Part shown: piece by piece, positions 11,432 through 22,890 of the stretch
Numbering within the stretch: the first letter of the stretch is position 1
Layout of the letters: each line of letters begins with the position of its first letter
NCBI RefSeq assembly: GCF_910592395.1
Contig: NC_088318.1
Location: forward strand, 2,234,001-2,298,000
Source: Lineus longissimus
Lineage: Eukaryota > Nemertea > Pilidiophora > Heteronemertea > Lineidae
Direction of reading: 5' to 3'
Length of the DNA stretch: 64,000 bases
Notes under the pieces: generated by a model
Database searches by the model: none
Seen by the model: only the letters and a program-made list of their open reading frames with translations
What the model was told of the DNA's origin: nothing
Program-made: the position numbers and the translations under genes

Positions 11432-12333
11432 TAAGTAAAAGGTATGATTTTCCAGGATTCTTTGCATGATGTTTATTTGCTGCCATAGCAACAGGATTGG
11501 GAAGGATATTCTGGGATGGGAAGTGAAATTGGACACTTAATGGAATATATTCGAAAAGTCGGATCGAAAACTTGGTGCTTTTAGTTTTAGCTGTACTGGT
11601 GCTCAATTTAACAGGACTACTGTAGGTGCTCTATTTGACTGGACTAGATTTTCATTTTTTGGCACTTGGCTCTGCCTCTAGGAACTGGTATCCTGAGACT
11701 TACAAGTGCTTTTTATCAGTTCTAGGGATAAAGAGTAAAAAGTGATTTAAAAACTTGGTGTTCATGGTTTGAAACTGCAGGAGGAATCGGTTCTGCTATC
11801 AACTCAGAAATATGGATCCTTTCAGGAACGGACCCAAGACTTCCAGTTGCTGTTGCTTCAGCGTTTATGCTTGCATTCATTGGCTTTCAGTGTTATGTCC
11901 ACCCTGTGGAGTCGGCTGCAACCTCTCCGAGGGTCTCCCACTCTCCGAGGCTATGCCTGGAAACGCAATGCCAGGAGCTATGTTTAGGTTTTAAATTGAT
12001 GTTGCATCTCTGGGTTTCAGCATTTGGACTATAACAGTTGCATGTACAAGAGAAATCGTACATTTCAACGGTTTGGATTCAGATGCTGAATCTTGAGATG
12101 CAAAATCGGTTTGAAAGCCTTAACATGGCTCCTTGGGTTTCGTGGCATAGCCTTGTCACAGTGAGGAAGCTTTTGGATGTACAGTCCAAACAATGCCTTT
12201 GTGTACAGCCTTAGGCAGGATAATATTAATATTTTGAGCTTCCTTAGCTCCTGATTATGAATTAAAGAATTGTATTTCAAGTCAAATATACTGCTTTATT
12301 TAAAACTTTTGTCTACTTCAATCAGTGTCAATA
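11432..12333 (+). other. CLC 3'UTR and downstream sequence
   Basis: The first strong poly(A)-like signal after the stop is ATTAAA at 12261-12266, followed by a T-rich stretch. This would give a 3'UTR of about 850 nt. No other feature is seen. Confidence 0.4.
12261..12266 (+). terminator. Candidate poly(A) signal of the CLC gene
   Basis: ATTAAA variant followed within 40 nt by T-rich sequence (GCTTTATTTAAAACTTTTGTC). No AATAAA is seen earlier after the stop codon. The assignment is by position only. Confidence 0.35.
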
Positions 12334-12615
12334 GGGGGAATCAGTGGCAGAGTGGTTAGAGTGCCGGGCTTATAACCAGGAGGTCGTAGGTTCGATACTC
12401 AGACTGATCAGCACTGTTTCATCTTTGTGTCCTTGGGCAAGGCACTTAACCCAACTTGCTTCTCTCCACCCAGGAGTAAACCTGTGATAGACCAGCATCC
12501 TATCCAGGGGGAGTAATACTCCTAGTCGCTTAGTGCTTCGGAAACCGGGATAAGCTCCTGCCGGATGAGAGGTTCGCAGCTCGGGCTATAGCCAAGCTAA
12601 CTTCAACTTTTTTTC
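12334..12615 (+). repeat. Well-preserved tRNA-derived SINE
   Basis: tRNA-like head: A box GTGGCAGAGTGGTTAGAG (from about 12344), an anticodon-like stem-loop with loop CTTATAA, and B box GGTTCGATACTC (12389-12400). It is followed by the body CTTGGGCAAGGCACTTAACC and CTCCACCCAGGAGTAAAC, typical of SINEs widespread in marine invertebrates, and a T-rich end near 12610. It is the most intact SINE in the window. No certain target duplication was found. Confidence 0.8.
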
Positions 12616-13196
12616 AACAGACGCCAGCTCTCCAAGATTGCTCATCCGACAAAGCAATACTGTAACTAAAAGTTGTTAGTTCTTCAAGTTGTTTATAGAT
12701 GGCAGCATTGGAAATTGGCGCTTTGAAGCTGTACAATACTAGTAAACAATGAGAGTTCAATCTCTCGTTCTCAATCCTAGTCAAGCCCAGTTCCAATACT
12801 GAGGTGATGACTGTCTTTAAATCCTGGGTCTCTGAAAGTGGCCGGCAAAATTGAGGCTGCAACACCTTTAAAAACCGACAACAAGCGCTCCACCTCAACT
12901 CGTTCACTCTGTAGACAAGCACGGTTTACACTTGTCAGGCCGCTAAGTCTTTCTGTTTACTAAATCACGTGGCATCAAAAACAAATTACAATCGAGATTT
13001 CACTTGCCAAAGTCGGCCGTAACAAGATTACTCTCGTATCTAAATGCAAATGAGCGGCGTGTGTATCACTTGCGAGCGAATGTGTGGCTATCTCTACAAT
13101 CCTGGAATCAAAATGCTAATGGGACTTATCACGCTATTCTATTGTGGCGTCCAACTGTCCATCTCAACCTGAGAGTGGCTGAAGTGAACTGCTTCT
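12616..13196. other. Intergenic, no gene seen
   Basis: Only short unsupported open frames. A (GTACA)4 simple repeat at about 13201-13220 leads into the tandem array. Confidence 0.5.
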
Positions 13197-13224
13197 TCAT
13201 GTACAGTACAGTACAGTACAATAT

Positions 13225-13912
13225 GTCAGTACATCTTGTCCGTCGTCCGTCGTCTCTGGGTCCATCCGTCCCTCCGTCGTGTGTCCATCCGTCTGTCTGT
13301 CTGTCAACAATGGTGGCACGTGAGTCGAGATAGTTGAAACTTGGTGTGACGTTGTCTTATGACAATATGAATTACGCAGCTTTTTAGCTCACCTGGGGAG
13401 CTTAATATGTCGTCTCGTCTGTCGTCCGTTGTCTCTGGGTCCATCCGTCCCTCCGTCGTGTGTCCATCCGTCTGTCTGTCTGTCAACAATGGTGGCACGT
13501 GAGTCGAGAAAGTTGAAACTTGATGTGATGATGTCTTATGACAATATGAATTTCGCAGCTTTTTAGCTCACCTGGGGAGCTTAATATGTCGTCTCATCTG
13601 TCGTCCGTTGTCTCTGGGTCCATCCGTCCATCCGTCTGTCTGTCTGTCAACAGTGGTGGCACGTGAGTCGAGAAAGTTGAAACTTGGTGTGACGATGTCT
13701 TATGACAATATGAATTTCGCAGCTTTTTAGCTCACCTGGGGAGCTTAATATGTCGTCTCGTCTGTCGTCCGTTGTCTCTGGGTCCATCTGTCCCTCCGTC
13801 GTGTGTCCATCCGTCTGTCTGTCTGTCAGCAATGGTGGCACATGAGTCGAGAAAGTTGAAACTTGGTGTGACGATGTCTTATGACAATATGAATTTCGCA
13901 GCTTTTTGGCTC
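13225..13912. repeat. 179-bp tandem array, about 4 copies
   Basis: The anchor GTCTCTGGGTCCATC recurs at 13252, 13431, 13610 and 13774, so spacings are 179, 179 and 164 (the third unit has lost about 15 bp of its CCGTCCCTCCGTCGTG part). Each unit contains a (GTCT)n run, then GGTGGCACGTGAGTCGAGA, GTTGAAACTTG, and TTTTAGCTCACCTGGGGAGC. Units are nearly identical, so the expansion is recent. The array decays after 13912 into related fragments to about 14060. Confidence 0.95.
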
Positions 13913-15129
13913 ACCGTAGGGAAGTCTATATAATACCGCGGTGTCCGGTGTCCATCGTTGTCCGGATCTGATCCTTATAAAGTGAAGTATTTCGCAGCTT
14001 TTTTCCATTCCACAGCACAAATCTGATCCATATAAAGAAGTATTTCATAGCTTTTTCTAAGTAACGAATGCACCCCTTAACATCTAAGTGCTTAATTTCC
14101 AATCTGCAGTACAAATCAGATGAAGTCCTGATTTTCCCACTCTTGCAAATACCACCAGATTTTTCACCAAGATTCCCTCATTAATCAAAGCCTTGCTAGA
14201 AAAAGATACCTAGATCAGTAGAAAAATTGCCTCGTTAAATATGATGGTTTTCGACTCTAGTTTAATCATCTATTTTGTCAGTTGATTACAAAGTTAATGA
14301 GGTACATCTTCCTCTTACAGAATCTGCAAATGTTGGAATCGGTTGATCTGTCCACAATTTATGTTGAATTGAAGCTTTAAAACTGATTATCGAAAGTTCC
14401 AAATAGTGAAAAGGGCTATAAAGACCCCAATGAATCGGAAAATGCATGGTATGGCCTCCAGGGGCTATAAATCAAGAATACAGTACACATTAAGACAATA
14501 CAAATTATGCCTGGTTGCAGCCACGGGAATAAAAGATTACAGCTTTCGATAAACCACATTGCACAAAATCTAAATTCCCACCTTTTTTGTTGAACCACAA
14601 CATTGACGGCCTGTCCCCACTGTAACAAATGATCGGACAATTTGTTAAACTCGACCAATATCTTGATTTCATTCTGTGGGGATTTGTCCGTCGGTAATTA
14701 CCGCATCGCTATCTCTAGCGTCGCGATCAGCATTGACAAAGTTAGCGCCACGTTGCTGTCAAATGTAAATTATACGATGATCACTGCGGCATACGGTCCA
14801 AATCCTCTTGTAATGGAAACTTAAGTCTGTTAGACTGGAGTGGTTAGGTTGACAAACCTTATCATTAACCCCTTATACCCACGCTGTTATCCTTCACTGT
14901 CATGAATTGGGCTCAATACACGCTTTATGTTGAATTCGGGTGGTCTTGAGTTTGAGTTGCATCATTGGAACATTCGCTGGTGTGGACCAGTGGAACGATA
15001 CACTGCCATAATCCTGCACTAGCAAAAGAGTTAACAGATAATTACAGAAAGATATGGCCCAAAAATCTAATCAAAATCATCATTGGACAGTAGTGTCAAA
15101 ACACTGAAATAAAGTATGTGAAAGTTACA
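13913..15129. other. Intergenic, no gene seen
   Basis: Begins with degraded relatives of the array (repeated 'TTTCGCAGC/TTTCATAGC TTTTT' segments to about 14060). A CpG-denser patch near 14690-14760 includes the palindrome GGTAATTACC (14693-14702). No coding segment recognised. Confidence 0.5.
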
Positions 15130-15136
15130 CTTATAC

Positions 15137-15910
15137 CATGGAGGTATTATTAAGAAGGAGAGAGAACGGCCTAAGACCTCAGAATTAATCCCCTACTAAT
15201 CCCCGGCTTGCATTGTTTGCCCCATTGTTCTCCAATACACATTCCTCGCGGCAGCGCTCTTTGAGTACGATCATCCCTTCCGACAGCGAACCGAACTGCA
15301 GCGCCCTCTATAAAATTCGACCCGTAGTCGAAAGTTTTATTCTCGTGTTTCGCGCTTTGTTGTTGTTGATTTAGTTATGACCGCAAGTTCTTCGAATTCG
15401 CGACAGAATTCTCGAAAAAAAGAGACCAATATCGCAAAAATCGGTTGATAGATTCCAGACGCACAGTAGATTTAAGGTTTGTACTATACTTACTTTCAAA
15501 TTAAGATTTTAAGTGTTTCTAAAACTTTCTAGAAAGAACGATTTTGACCAATAAATAGATGAAGGTTTGAATGATTGTATACATATTGTCAAATGCATGC
15601 GAACTGATGCGAACATTTAGAATTTTGTTTCTGAAGATCACCGTTTTCTGGAAAATCAGTATGGCCACACCCCTCTCTCTAGCTACTTTCTATGGCCGAT
15701 TAGTCACGGAAGTTGCCGATCGCGACTCGGAAACTAGCTCGGCAGTTTCCGATACTTTCCGACATAACGCGCTCGGCCGGCCGGGGTATTGGAAGGCATT
15801 AACGCGAGGGGTTTCGAATACACATATCTATTGTTGTCCAAACATCGGAAGGATGATTGTATCCTTTGAAGCTAGCTCCGTTCTCTCTCCTTCTTAATAA
15901 TACCTCCATG
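15137..15910. mobile_element. Non-autonomous DNA transposon (MITE-like, 774 bp)
   Basis: Perfect 33-bp terminal inverted repeats at 15137-15169 and 15878-15910 (ends CATGGAGGTATTATTAAG...). They are flanked by an exact 7-bp direct repeat CTTATAC (15130-15136 and 15911-15917), read as the target-site duplication. The interior is CpG-rich compared with its flanks and has a TATAAAA near 15310 and a 23-codon open frame from an ATG at 15376, but no transposase. A 7-8-bp duplication with a terminal CATG fits the P-element or hAT range; the superfamily is not settled. Confidence 0.92.
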
Positions 15911-15917
15911 CTTATAC

Positions 15918-18900
15918 AAAGCCCGTGAAATAAAATGGCCGTGATTATTTCCTGGGCCTGACAAATTTTGTCACTGAAGTTGGTGTTCACTTTGAACACA
16001 GCGTTATCTCCTACAGTTAAAGCCCTTAGACTTAACTCCAAGTAAGGTTAACAACAGCATCAGTGACAAAACCTGTTTTGAGCAACTGGCCCTTGTTTAC
16101 AGTAGCATGATAATTACCAATGACTATGTACGCACCTTACTCCAAACCTGTTTCCGAGACAATACACGTGTTCCCTTTCCACCTTAGAGATCAACACATA
16201 TTGGCTAAGATGCCTGATTTCACCACATAATTATCGTCGATAGGAACCTGTCTGTTGGTCCCGTGGGACTGTGATTTGAAACGAGCGAGCGGAAGAAACA
16301 AGATTGCGTAGAGATTGGCACGTCTTACGAGCGAAAGATCAGGAAAAGGTAATTCGTATTCATGAGGGTCTCGTCTCTGATCTGTTTCCAAATTACATCG
16401 GTAGCAGGTGACGGGACACGCAGGTTCGCTGTCGCATTCTTATCCAATCGGATTTAGTATTCATTTATTTGAGAAGCGCAATTGCGGGATCATGGTGCCA
16501 CTTTGTTTAAGATGCGGCATCGAATAAAAAAAATGCGCTCTAAGGTTCCTCATTACCATTAGTTACGATTTGTGAGATCGGCAGGTCGTTTGGTGTTTGG
16601 GTGACTGATGGGTTCACATGATTTAACCTGAAGATGTTCTTTATGAAGACAAAAGTCAGAATGGCTCTGTGGAAAGGATTGACATTTAATATTTTCTGTG
16701 CCTTTCTCCTTTGAGAAGACTGTGGGAACAACTTCTCCTTCTGTAGTGTTGGAGAAAATGGGCCAAAAACCATCTAATTAAGTATCATTGTAGAACCATT
16801 CTGTTTTCAAAAGACACCATGGAGACTGAAGAATGATGTCCTTACTGCAGAGGACTTCTGATTACGTAGGCGAAATTAAATTGATACAATCAATTTCAAA
16901 ACCTAAAACTATTAGAGATGATGTCTTGCTAACAGTGGTGTCTGCTTAAGAGAGGTTGCACTATCGATAAACCAGGATGGCTTTGGTTCACAGGTCAGCC
17001 CTGGACTTGGCACACCTTTTCCTTATATATCAGAGGAAGGCAGGTCTTGACAATAGAAACTATAAACAATGGGACAAGATATGAGCACACTTTTGATCTT
17101 CCACAATCTGATACCACTCCACTATAGTCATCTAGAACAATCGGAAGAATGGTCAATTGTCACTCCAAGCCATATTATGACAATTTTAGAAAAGCCTGTA
17201 ACACACATCCAACCTCATTCTGAATAAAGAATCCAAGATGTCACCATTGCTAACAATAAACCTGCTCGCAATTGTGCAAATATCATTTTCACAGTTGTAT
17301 GTATTCATTTGATGCCATCAGGTGCCATAATAATGATAATGATTGCGGTGACCGGTTGCGGCATATTGTCTTGTCACATTGCAGGCAGGAGGTACTTGTC
17401 GGTTGCATGGCCTGGGACAAGTGCATGGCAGGTCCCCCCTCTCTTTTAACTCAAGTGGGGAGGTTGTCACCTTCTATGAGGAAGTTTCTGCATGATATAT
17501 CAAGGCCTTGACATTTGAAAATACTGCCTTGATAATAATCCACAACAGTGACTTTACATCACAGAGAGGGAATGACGAAAGAAGAAGATCAAAGCACAAA
17601 TCTCAGAAATTGACAATGGTACTGTATGGTTCTGCCCTCTACATGTCCTATCAATAACTTCTCAAGTCTTGCTGATTTCTTGATTGGCTTGCACTGGCAG
17701 AATGCTCAGAGGATAAGTGGCTTGAATATATAAGTCTTGAGATTTCATCCTTGAAAGTCCGGGACCTGAGTAGTCTTCACAACTTCAGCATCTTTTATGA
17801 CAGGCAATCTTACTGTAAATACTTCACTTCAGATATATTCTTTTGGACAAATAAGTGAAGTGTACAATACAGTTGATGAAATTGACACCAGTGTCTTTAT
17901 AGTTTGTTACCTAGCATTTGTGTTGATACATCGCTGCAACTTGGGCATAGGACATGAATGAATAACCTGACACAGATTGGGGTCAATATAATACTTGTGG
18001 TTTTGACATGTTTCAATAAACAGCATTGCTGTTATGACTTGCAGGGATGACATTCTGGAGGCTGCAAAGATAATAATCAAAAGTTTTGAACATGCATGAT
18101 AAAAATAAAATTCTTCACATTTTATGACTTCTTTTCTGAGTGGAAGTTACTACTGGGTTTGAGTGACTTGGGAGCTGATTACAAAACTGCTGCTCAAATA
18201 GGTAAGAAGAGGCTTGTTCAACATCCTCCAAAAGTGATTTTTGTACTTTCCTTTTTTCCATATGAGCACCTGGTTGTGGGCTCTATGACTTAAAAAACTG
18301 AGTTCCTTCAAAAAATAAGTTATCCAACCCGAGCATCACCTGGAATGAGGTTACAAAGACAACTGATGTAACATTTGTGATTCACCCACATAACCCCCAA
18401 TTAACTGGAACATGTCATTGTCAATGAGATAATCAGGGTCCTCATCATCCGGGATCAACCCTGGCTGGATACAAAGCCACCTGACTTGAATGGACAAGTC
18501 AGAATGGAATAGGTACCTGTGTTCATTCATTGATTACATCAGGGCTGATTGAGAGAGCACATGAGATATCATGGTGTGTTGTTTGTGAATGATCTTGTGC
18601 AAGTCACTTTATATGTCACTGTCAATAAGATAATCCCTAGTCCCCATCATCTAGTAATCAAAGCCACCTGACTTGGAAGACAAATCTGATTCAAATGAGT
18701 ACCTGTTTCCGTTGTGTAGGACTTGAGAAAACAGGTGTGGTTTGTGATGGTGGGCAAGGCACCAGTGCTTGTTGTCACAGCCCCAAGGCACAGGCCTATT
18801 TGCCTCAGATCGCTCTAAACATTTTCAATCTAAGATCTCTTTTTTTGAGGCCATATTAAGATAAAGAAGTCGGAAAGACATTCATAACGTTTGAGGCTTG

Positions 18901-20534
18901 GGCTGATGTACCTCTGGCCTGACCGAGCCAACCATCCTTCCTAGGGTTAATAATTAAGACAGTCAGGTTGAATCTAAGATGCCAGTACTAAGTGATGAAC
19001 TTGCTCTTGAAGGAAACTAGGAAATGAACGAATCGCTACCTGCCCCTGATAAGTGTGATTTGGAAGTGATTCGTCATGGATTGGCGGCGAACAGGATGGT
19101 GCCGTAAACCCTCACTAAGTGACATGGGATCTGCAACCTGTCCATGATCTGGCAGTGGATGTGAGGGTGCATCGACAGAAGTGTTCAATGAGTTTAAGGT
19201 CGTGACAGATGAGATTTTACCCACATGATATTTTGACTTCTACATTTATTTTCTTTTGCTTTCTATACGGCAGGGGCAAAGTTAAAAGTATAACTTGCTT
19301 CATACAGAATTGTTTTGAGTTTCTTACTGGTTTAGAAGCAACGAAATTAAACCAACGAAATAGGGAAGCAGTCATTATTTCTAACCTCGACAATGTTTGT
19401 TTCTAAAATGGGACTATATGTACATGCATGAATTCGATTGACTTTTCTCAATATCCTTACTCAACTACCAACAGTAGGCCAATATGCATTCTGTGTCATA
19501 TACAGACAGTATTACCCTATAGGACCACGGCCCTAGGATAGAGATGCTGATTATTATGAATAGGAAAGGAAACCTAGGTACCATTTTGTTGGTTTTCGTT
19601 TCGTTGCTGGAAGTCCAGTTGAGCTGTCAACATTAAACGTATATGACACTGACACATCAATGACAAAAGTACATGTGCAGGTGCCACAAATCACAGCCTC
19701 AGCAACCCAATAAAACTATGGCTACCTTTGATACATTCGGTGTCTGATTCTCGAATCAAGTGAAAGATCTGCAGCCCAACTCCAGCCGTTTGGAGCCAAG
19801 TGAAGTGAGACTGTGACAATCTGGCCCATTAGGAGTCAAACCTGACATCTCTGTCTTGTTAGCAAGATAAGACAATTACAGCAGGATGAGGACGCATGTG
19901 ACTGTCAACAGTCATTTGGGAAAGACAACATCATGCTGTTAAAAAGCTGTGTGAATTACAGGGGCTGATCTCTCACAAGGTGGGGGCCTCTGTTTCCATG
20001 CGGATGGTGTGGCCATCACAGGGTGGGCAGGTTTAGATGGGCTTAAGTGGGCTCCAGATTCTGCCTGTAGCCAGATGTTATCTTGTCTTCCACCATGTGG
20101 CGGGTGAGGTGTCCCATGTTTGATGCGATTCCTCTAAAACAACGCAGGTGGTTTCAATTTGATTCTCACAGTTGGTTCCACACCAAGTTGGACAAAAAAT
20201 CTGCACATCTTGCGTACTTCATTTAAAATTACCGGTACTTTCTGCCAACCTAAGGAGAATGAACTGTTGTTGGACTCCTAGTGTCATAAGTGTGCCTGCA
20301 AATTCTTGTTGACCACTTTGGCGAGGAATTCTCACTCTGTTGCTGTGAGGTTTTTCGCTGATAGGCAAAGACCCTTACACCTTTGGTTGAGACTATGACT
20401 GCCGCATCAGTGCCTATACATGTACCAGTACAAGTGGTTCATAGAACTTGATAATATCAAGTCCAAGATATCTCAAGCCTCGGTCCCATGAGTGGTGGCG
20501 TTACCGAGGTTCCACTGTACTGCGCCACTGTCTT
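15918..20534. other. Gene desert, no gene seen
   Basis: No recognisable exon. The stretch 16200-16530 is clearly CpG-denser than its surroundings and non-repetitive. The rest is AT-rich sequence with only short, unsupported open frames. Confidence 0.5.
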
Positions 20535-20722
20535 GAGCTTGTGCATGTGTTGTTTATAGTGCCTTTATACATGCTTGGATCCATCTCAAAGCACTTCACA
20601 ATGACTGTCACTAACTTGAGCTTGGCCATCGAAGCTCAATGCAGTACCGAGACTGATTGAAACCCACAGCCCTTGGATTGTGAGCAAGACACTGTCACCA
20701 ATACACCCACTGTGCCCCACAA
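20535..20722 (-). repeat. tRNA-derived SINE, minus strand
   Basis: Read on the minus strand: GGGCACAGTGGGTGTATTGG (A-box-like, from about 20719), then GTGGGTTTCAATC (B-box-like, about 20655-20667). A tail runs left through CAAAGCACTTC and a 'TATAAAGGCACTATAAA' end near 20549. This is the same general architecture as other invertebrate SINEs. Confidence 0.55.
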
Positions 20723-21141
20723 AATCTCTAAACAGCCAAAAATTCCCCTGCTGTTATTTCAATATCAACTACCAATGGCAATCAACCTGTCAGAACTGAC
20801 ATTGCTAATTGGCACTGATCACAATCGGGTCGTATTTTAAACAGTTTTGCCAAGAGAATCTGGTGGAAATGAGTCAAAAATTTATGAACAGTTTATTGGT
20901 GAATCATGACAAGCCCTAATTACTAGAAAAACAGGTGGAAAATGCTGATAAAGTTGCCTAAATGACAGGTTAGGGGATTTATGAAGACCTAATGTGTTTA
21001 TTTGACCTGCATGACATGTTGTGGCATTTTCTAATAGATCGTGATTGAAGTCGGAGGTGCAATAAGGCAGGTTGACAAGATATTCTTGCACATTTTCCAA
21101 TGTCAATTTTCAGCTGTTTTGATGGGTGAAGCACCATGTAA

Positions 21142-21675
21142 GAGAGAATGGTCAACCATGCCCAGTCTTACACCAAGCACATTCCTCACGGACCCCGAGT
21201 CCTTGTGAACGCACCATAGCAAAGAGAACCATGCCTAATAGTCTTACACCTTAAACATTCCCTGAAGTCCTTGTGACCCAACCGTAGGGGAGAGAATGGT
21301 CAACCATGCCCAGTCTTACACAGAGCACATTCCTCACAGACCCCGAGTCCTTGTAAACTCACCATAGCAAAGAGAACCATGCCTAGTCTTACACCTTAAA
21401 CATTCCCCGAAGTCCTTGTGACCCGACCGTAGGGGAGAGAATGGTTAACCATGCCCAGTCTTACACCTTACGCATTCCCCGAAGTCCTTGTGACCCAACC
21501 GTAGGGGAGAGAATGGTTAACCATGCCTGCGTTCTTACACCTTACGCATTCCCAAAAGACCCAATCTTTTCATGACCACACCACAGAAGAGAATAGTCAA
21601 CCATGGCCGTTCTTACACCTTACATTGACATTCCCCAAAGCTCCAGCCCTGGCATCCGTGTGACTCCACCGTGTG
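21142..21675. repeat. 65-80-bp minisatellite with dimeric higher order
   Basis: Unit: AGAGAATGGTCAACCATGCC, CAGTCTTACACC, GCATTCCCC, GAAGTCCTTGTGACC, CGTAGGGG. The AGAGAA anchor recurs near 21143, 21223, 21291, 21371, 21436, 21508 and 21588, with spacings of 80, 68, 80, 65, 72 and 80. The first four units alternate 'A' (AGAGAATGGTCAACC) and 'B' (AGAGAACC) types, giving a 148-bp dimer. The last units are more diverged. Confidence 0.9.
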
Positions 21676-21679
21676 GCTG

Positions 21680-22430
21680 TTATCCCTGTCGATTAACCAC
21701 AGAAACTTGATTGGATCAAGCTCAGCACCAGCTCACAACCAAATCATCGAACAATTACACCATTTTAAGACATGAAATGGAGGTCTGATCCCATCGTTCT
21801 AGGATCACCACAATCGTAGATCGCGTAACGAGATCAGAATTGCCGCAAATTGGTTTGTTATTGGTGTTGGGTGGAGATTTTAGAACAATCATCGCTTGAG
21901 TGGAGGGAGATGGTCCAACTTGGCAAGGATCTCTTCAATCAGATGATGTGAGGTTCAGTTTGATTTGGCAACTTAAAGTGATAATTGAAGGAAATGGTGA
22001 CAATCTCTTTTCAAAACATTAGTCTTATTTTAAAATTTTGTGGTTCAATCTGTTTCATGAGATGCTGTTTCAAGTCAATGCAGGGTCAGTAGTTTTCATA
22101 CCGCATGTTCACTTTACAAGACCAACCTGACACACAGGGCACTAGGATCTCATCCACCCTGCTATGACTGCATGTTGATGTGGGAATTAGACTTAGTGGG
22201 TTAGGATGTACAGCTGATAGTCAAATGTCTGCTGAAGGATACGAGGGGAGCAAAGAAAATGACTTGTTCAAGGCTTCAGCAATGAGTTGTCGACTAATTA
22301 CAGAATCGAACCAATGATTCTTCACCTTCACTCAACCACCGCAAGCTCCTCAACATTTCTTAGGTTGTTTCATGGTATCTTTCTCGCATTAGCCCCACCA
22401 AATACAATCAGAGGCTCGGAGACATGGCTT
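21680..22430. other. Intergenic, no gene seen
   Basis: No coding segment or repeat recognised. Confidence 0.5.
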
Positions 22431-22890
22431 ACCGAGTGATACCACTCTGATCATTCCATCATTAGCGACGACACATGCTGACGCGCCTATTATTCTCGTT
22501 AAGAAGACACCAGCATCGACAACACTGATCGAAGCAAATTAACAAATTTATAGAAAACTCTTGGTGGTGTCACATCTATAAATCATCAATCCCAATATGC
22601 AACTTGTCGTGAGGAATGTTTTGGATAATTGGATTGAGAAGCTGAAAACAAAACAAAGATGATTCGGAGATAGCGCAGCACCCCCACCGATAGGACACGT
22701 TGACTCGAGGCCATGCAACCCCCTGTCGTCTTCTTTAAGGGTAGTTGTTATGTAAACATTGCGCAGGTCTCTTAATTAGCGATGATGACACTGGGTGGTG
22801 TCTGTGTCCCTTGTTCCTTTGCCTTTGATCAGTGAGGGAACACTGTGCGATGGCTAATGGTGATAGCGTTCCAATACGAAAATCAAACTT
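22430..22890. promoter_or_regulatory. Candidate cis-regulatory element
   Basis: Non-repetitive, CpG-denser stretch with clustered motif matches: FOX TGTAAACA (22751-22758), homeodomain TTAATTAG (22772-22779), SOX-like CCTTTGTTC-type sequence on the minus strand near 22808-22820, and a full TCF/LEF match CCTTTGATC (22822-22830). Motif matches alone are weak evidence; function is inferred. Confidence 0.3.

Noticed and set aside
12334-12420. Functional tRNA gene
   Set aside because: The tRNA-like arms are imperfect (a mismatch in the anticodon stem) and continue directly into a SINE body, so it is a retroposon head.
13225-13912. CRISPR-like array
   Set aside because: The repeats are contiguous 179-bp units without unique spacers, in an animal genome; this is a tandem repeat.
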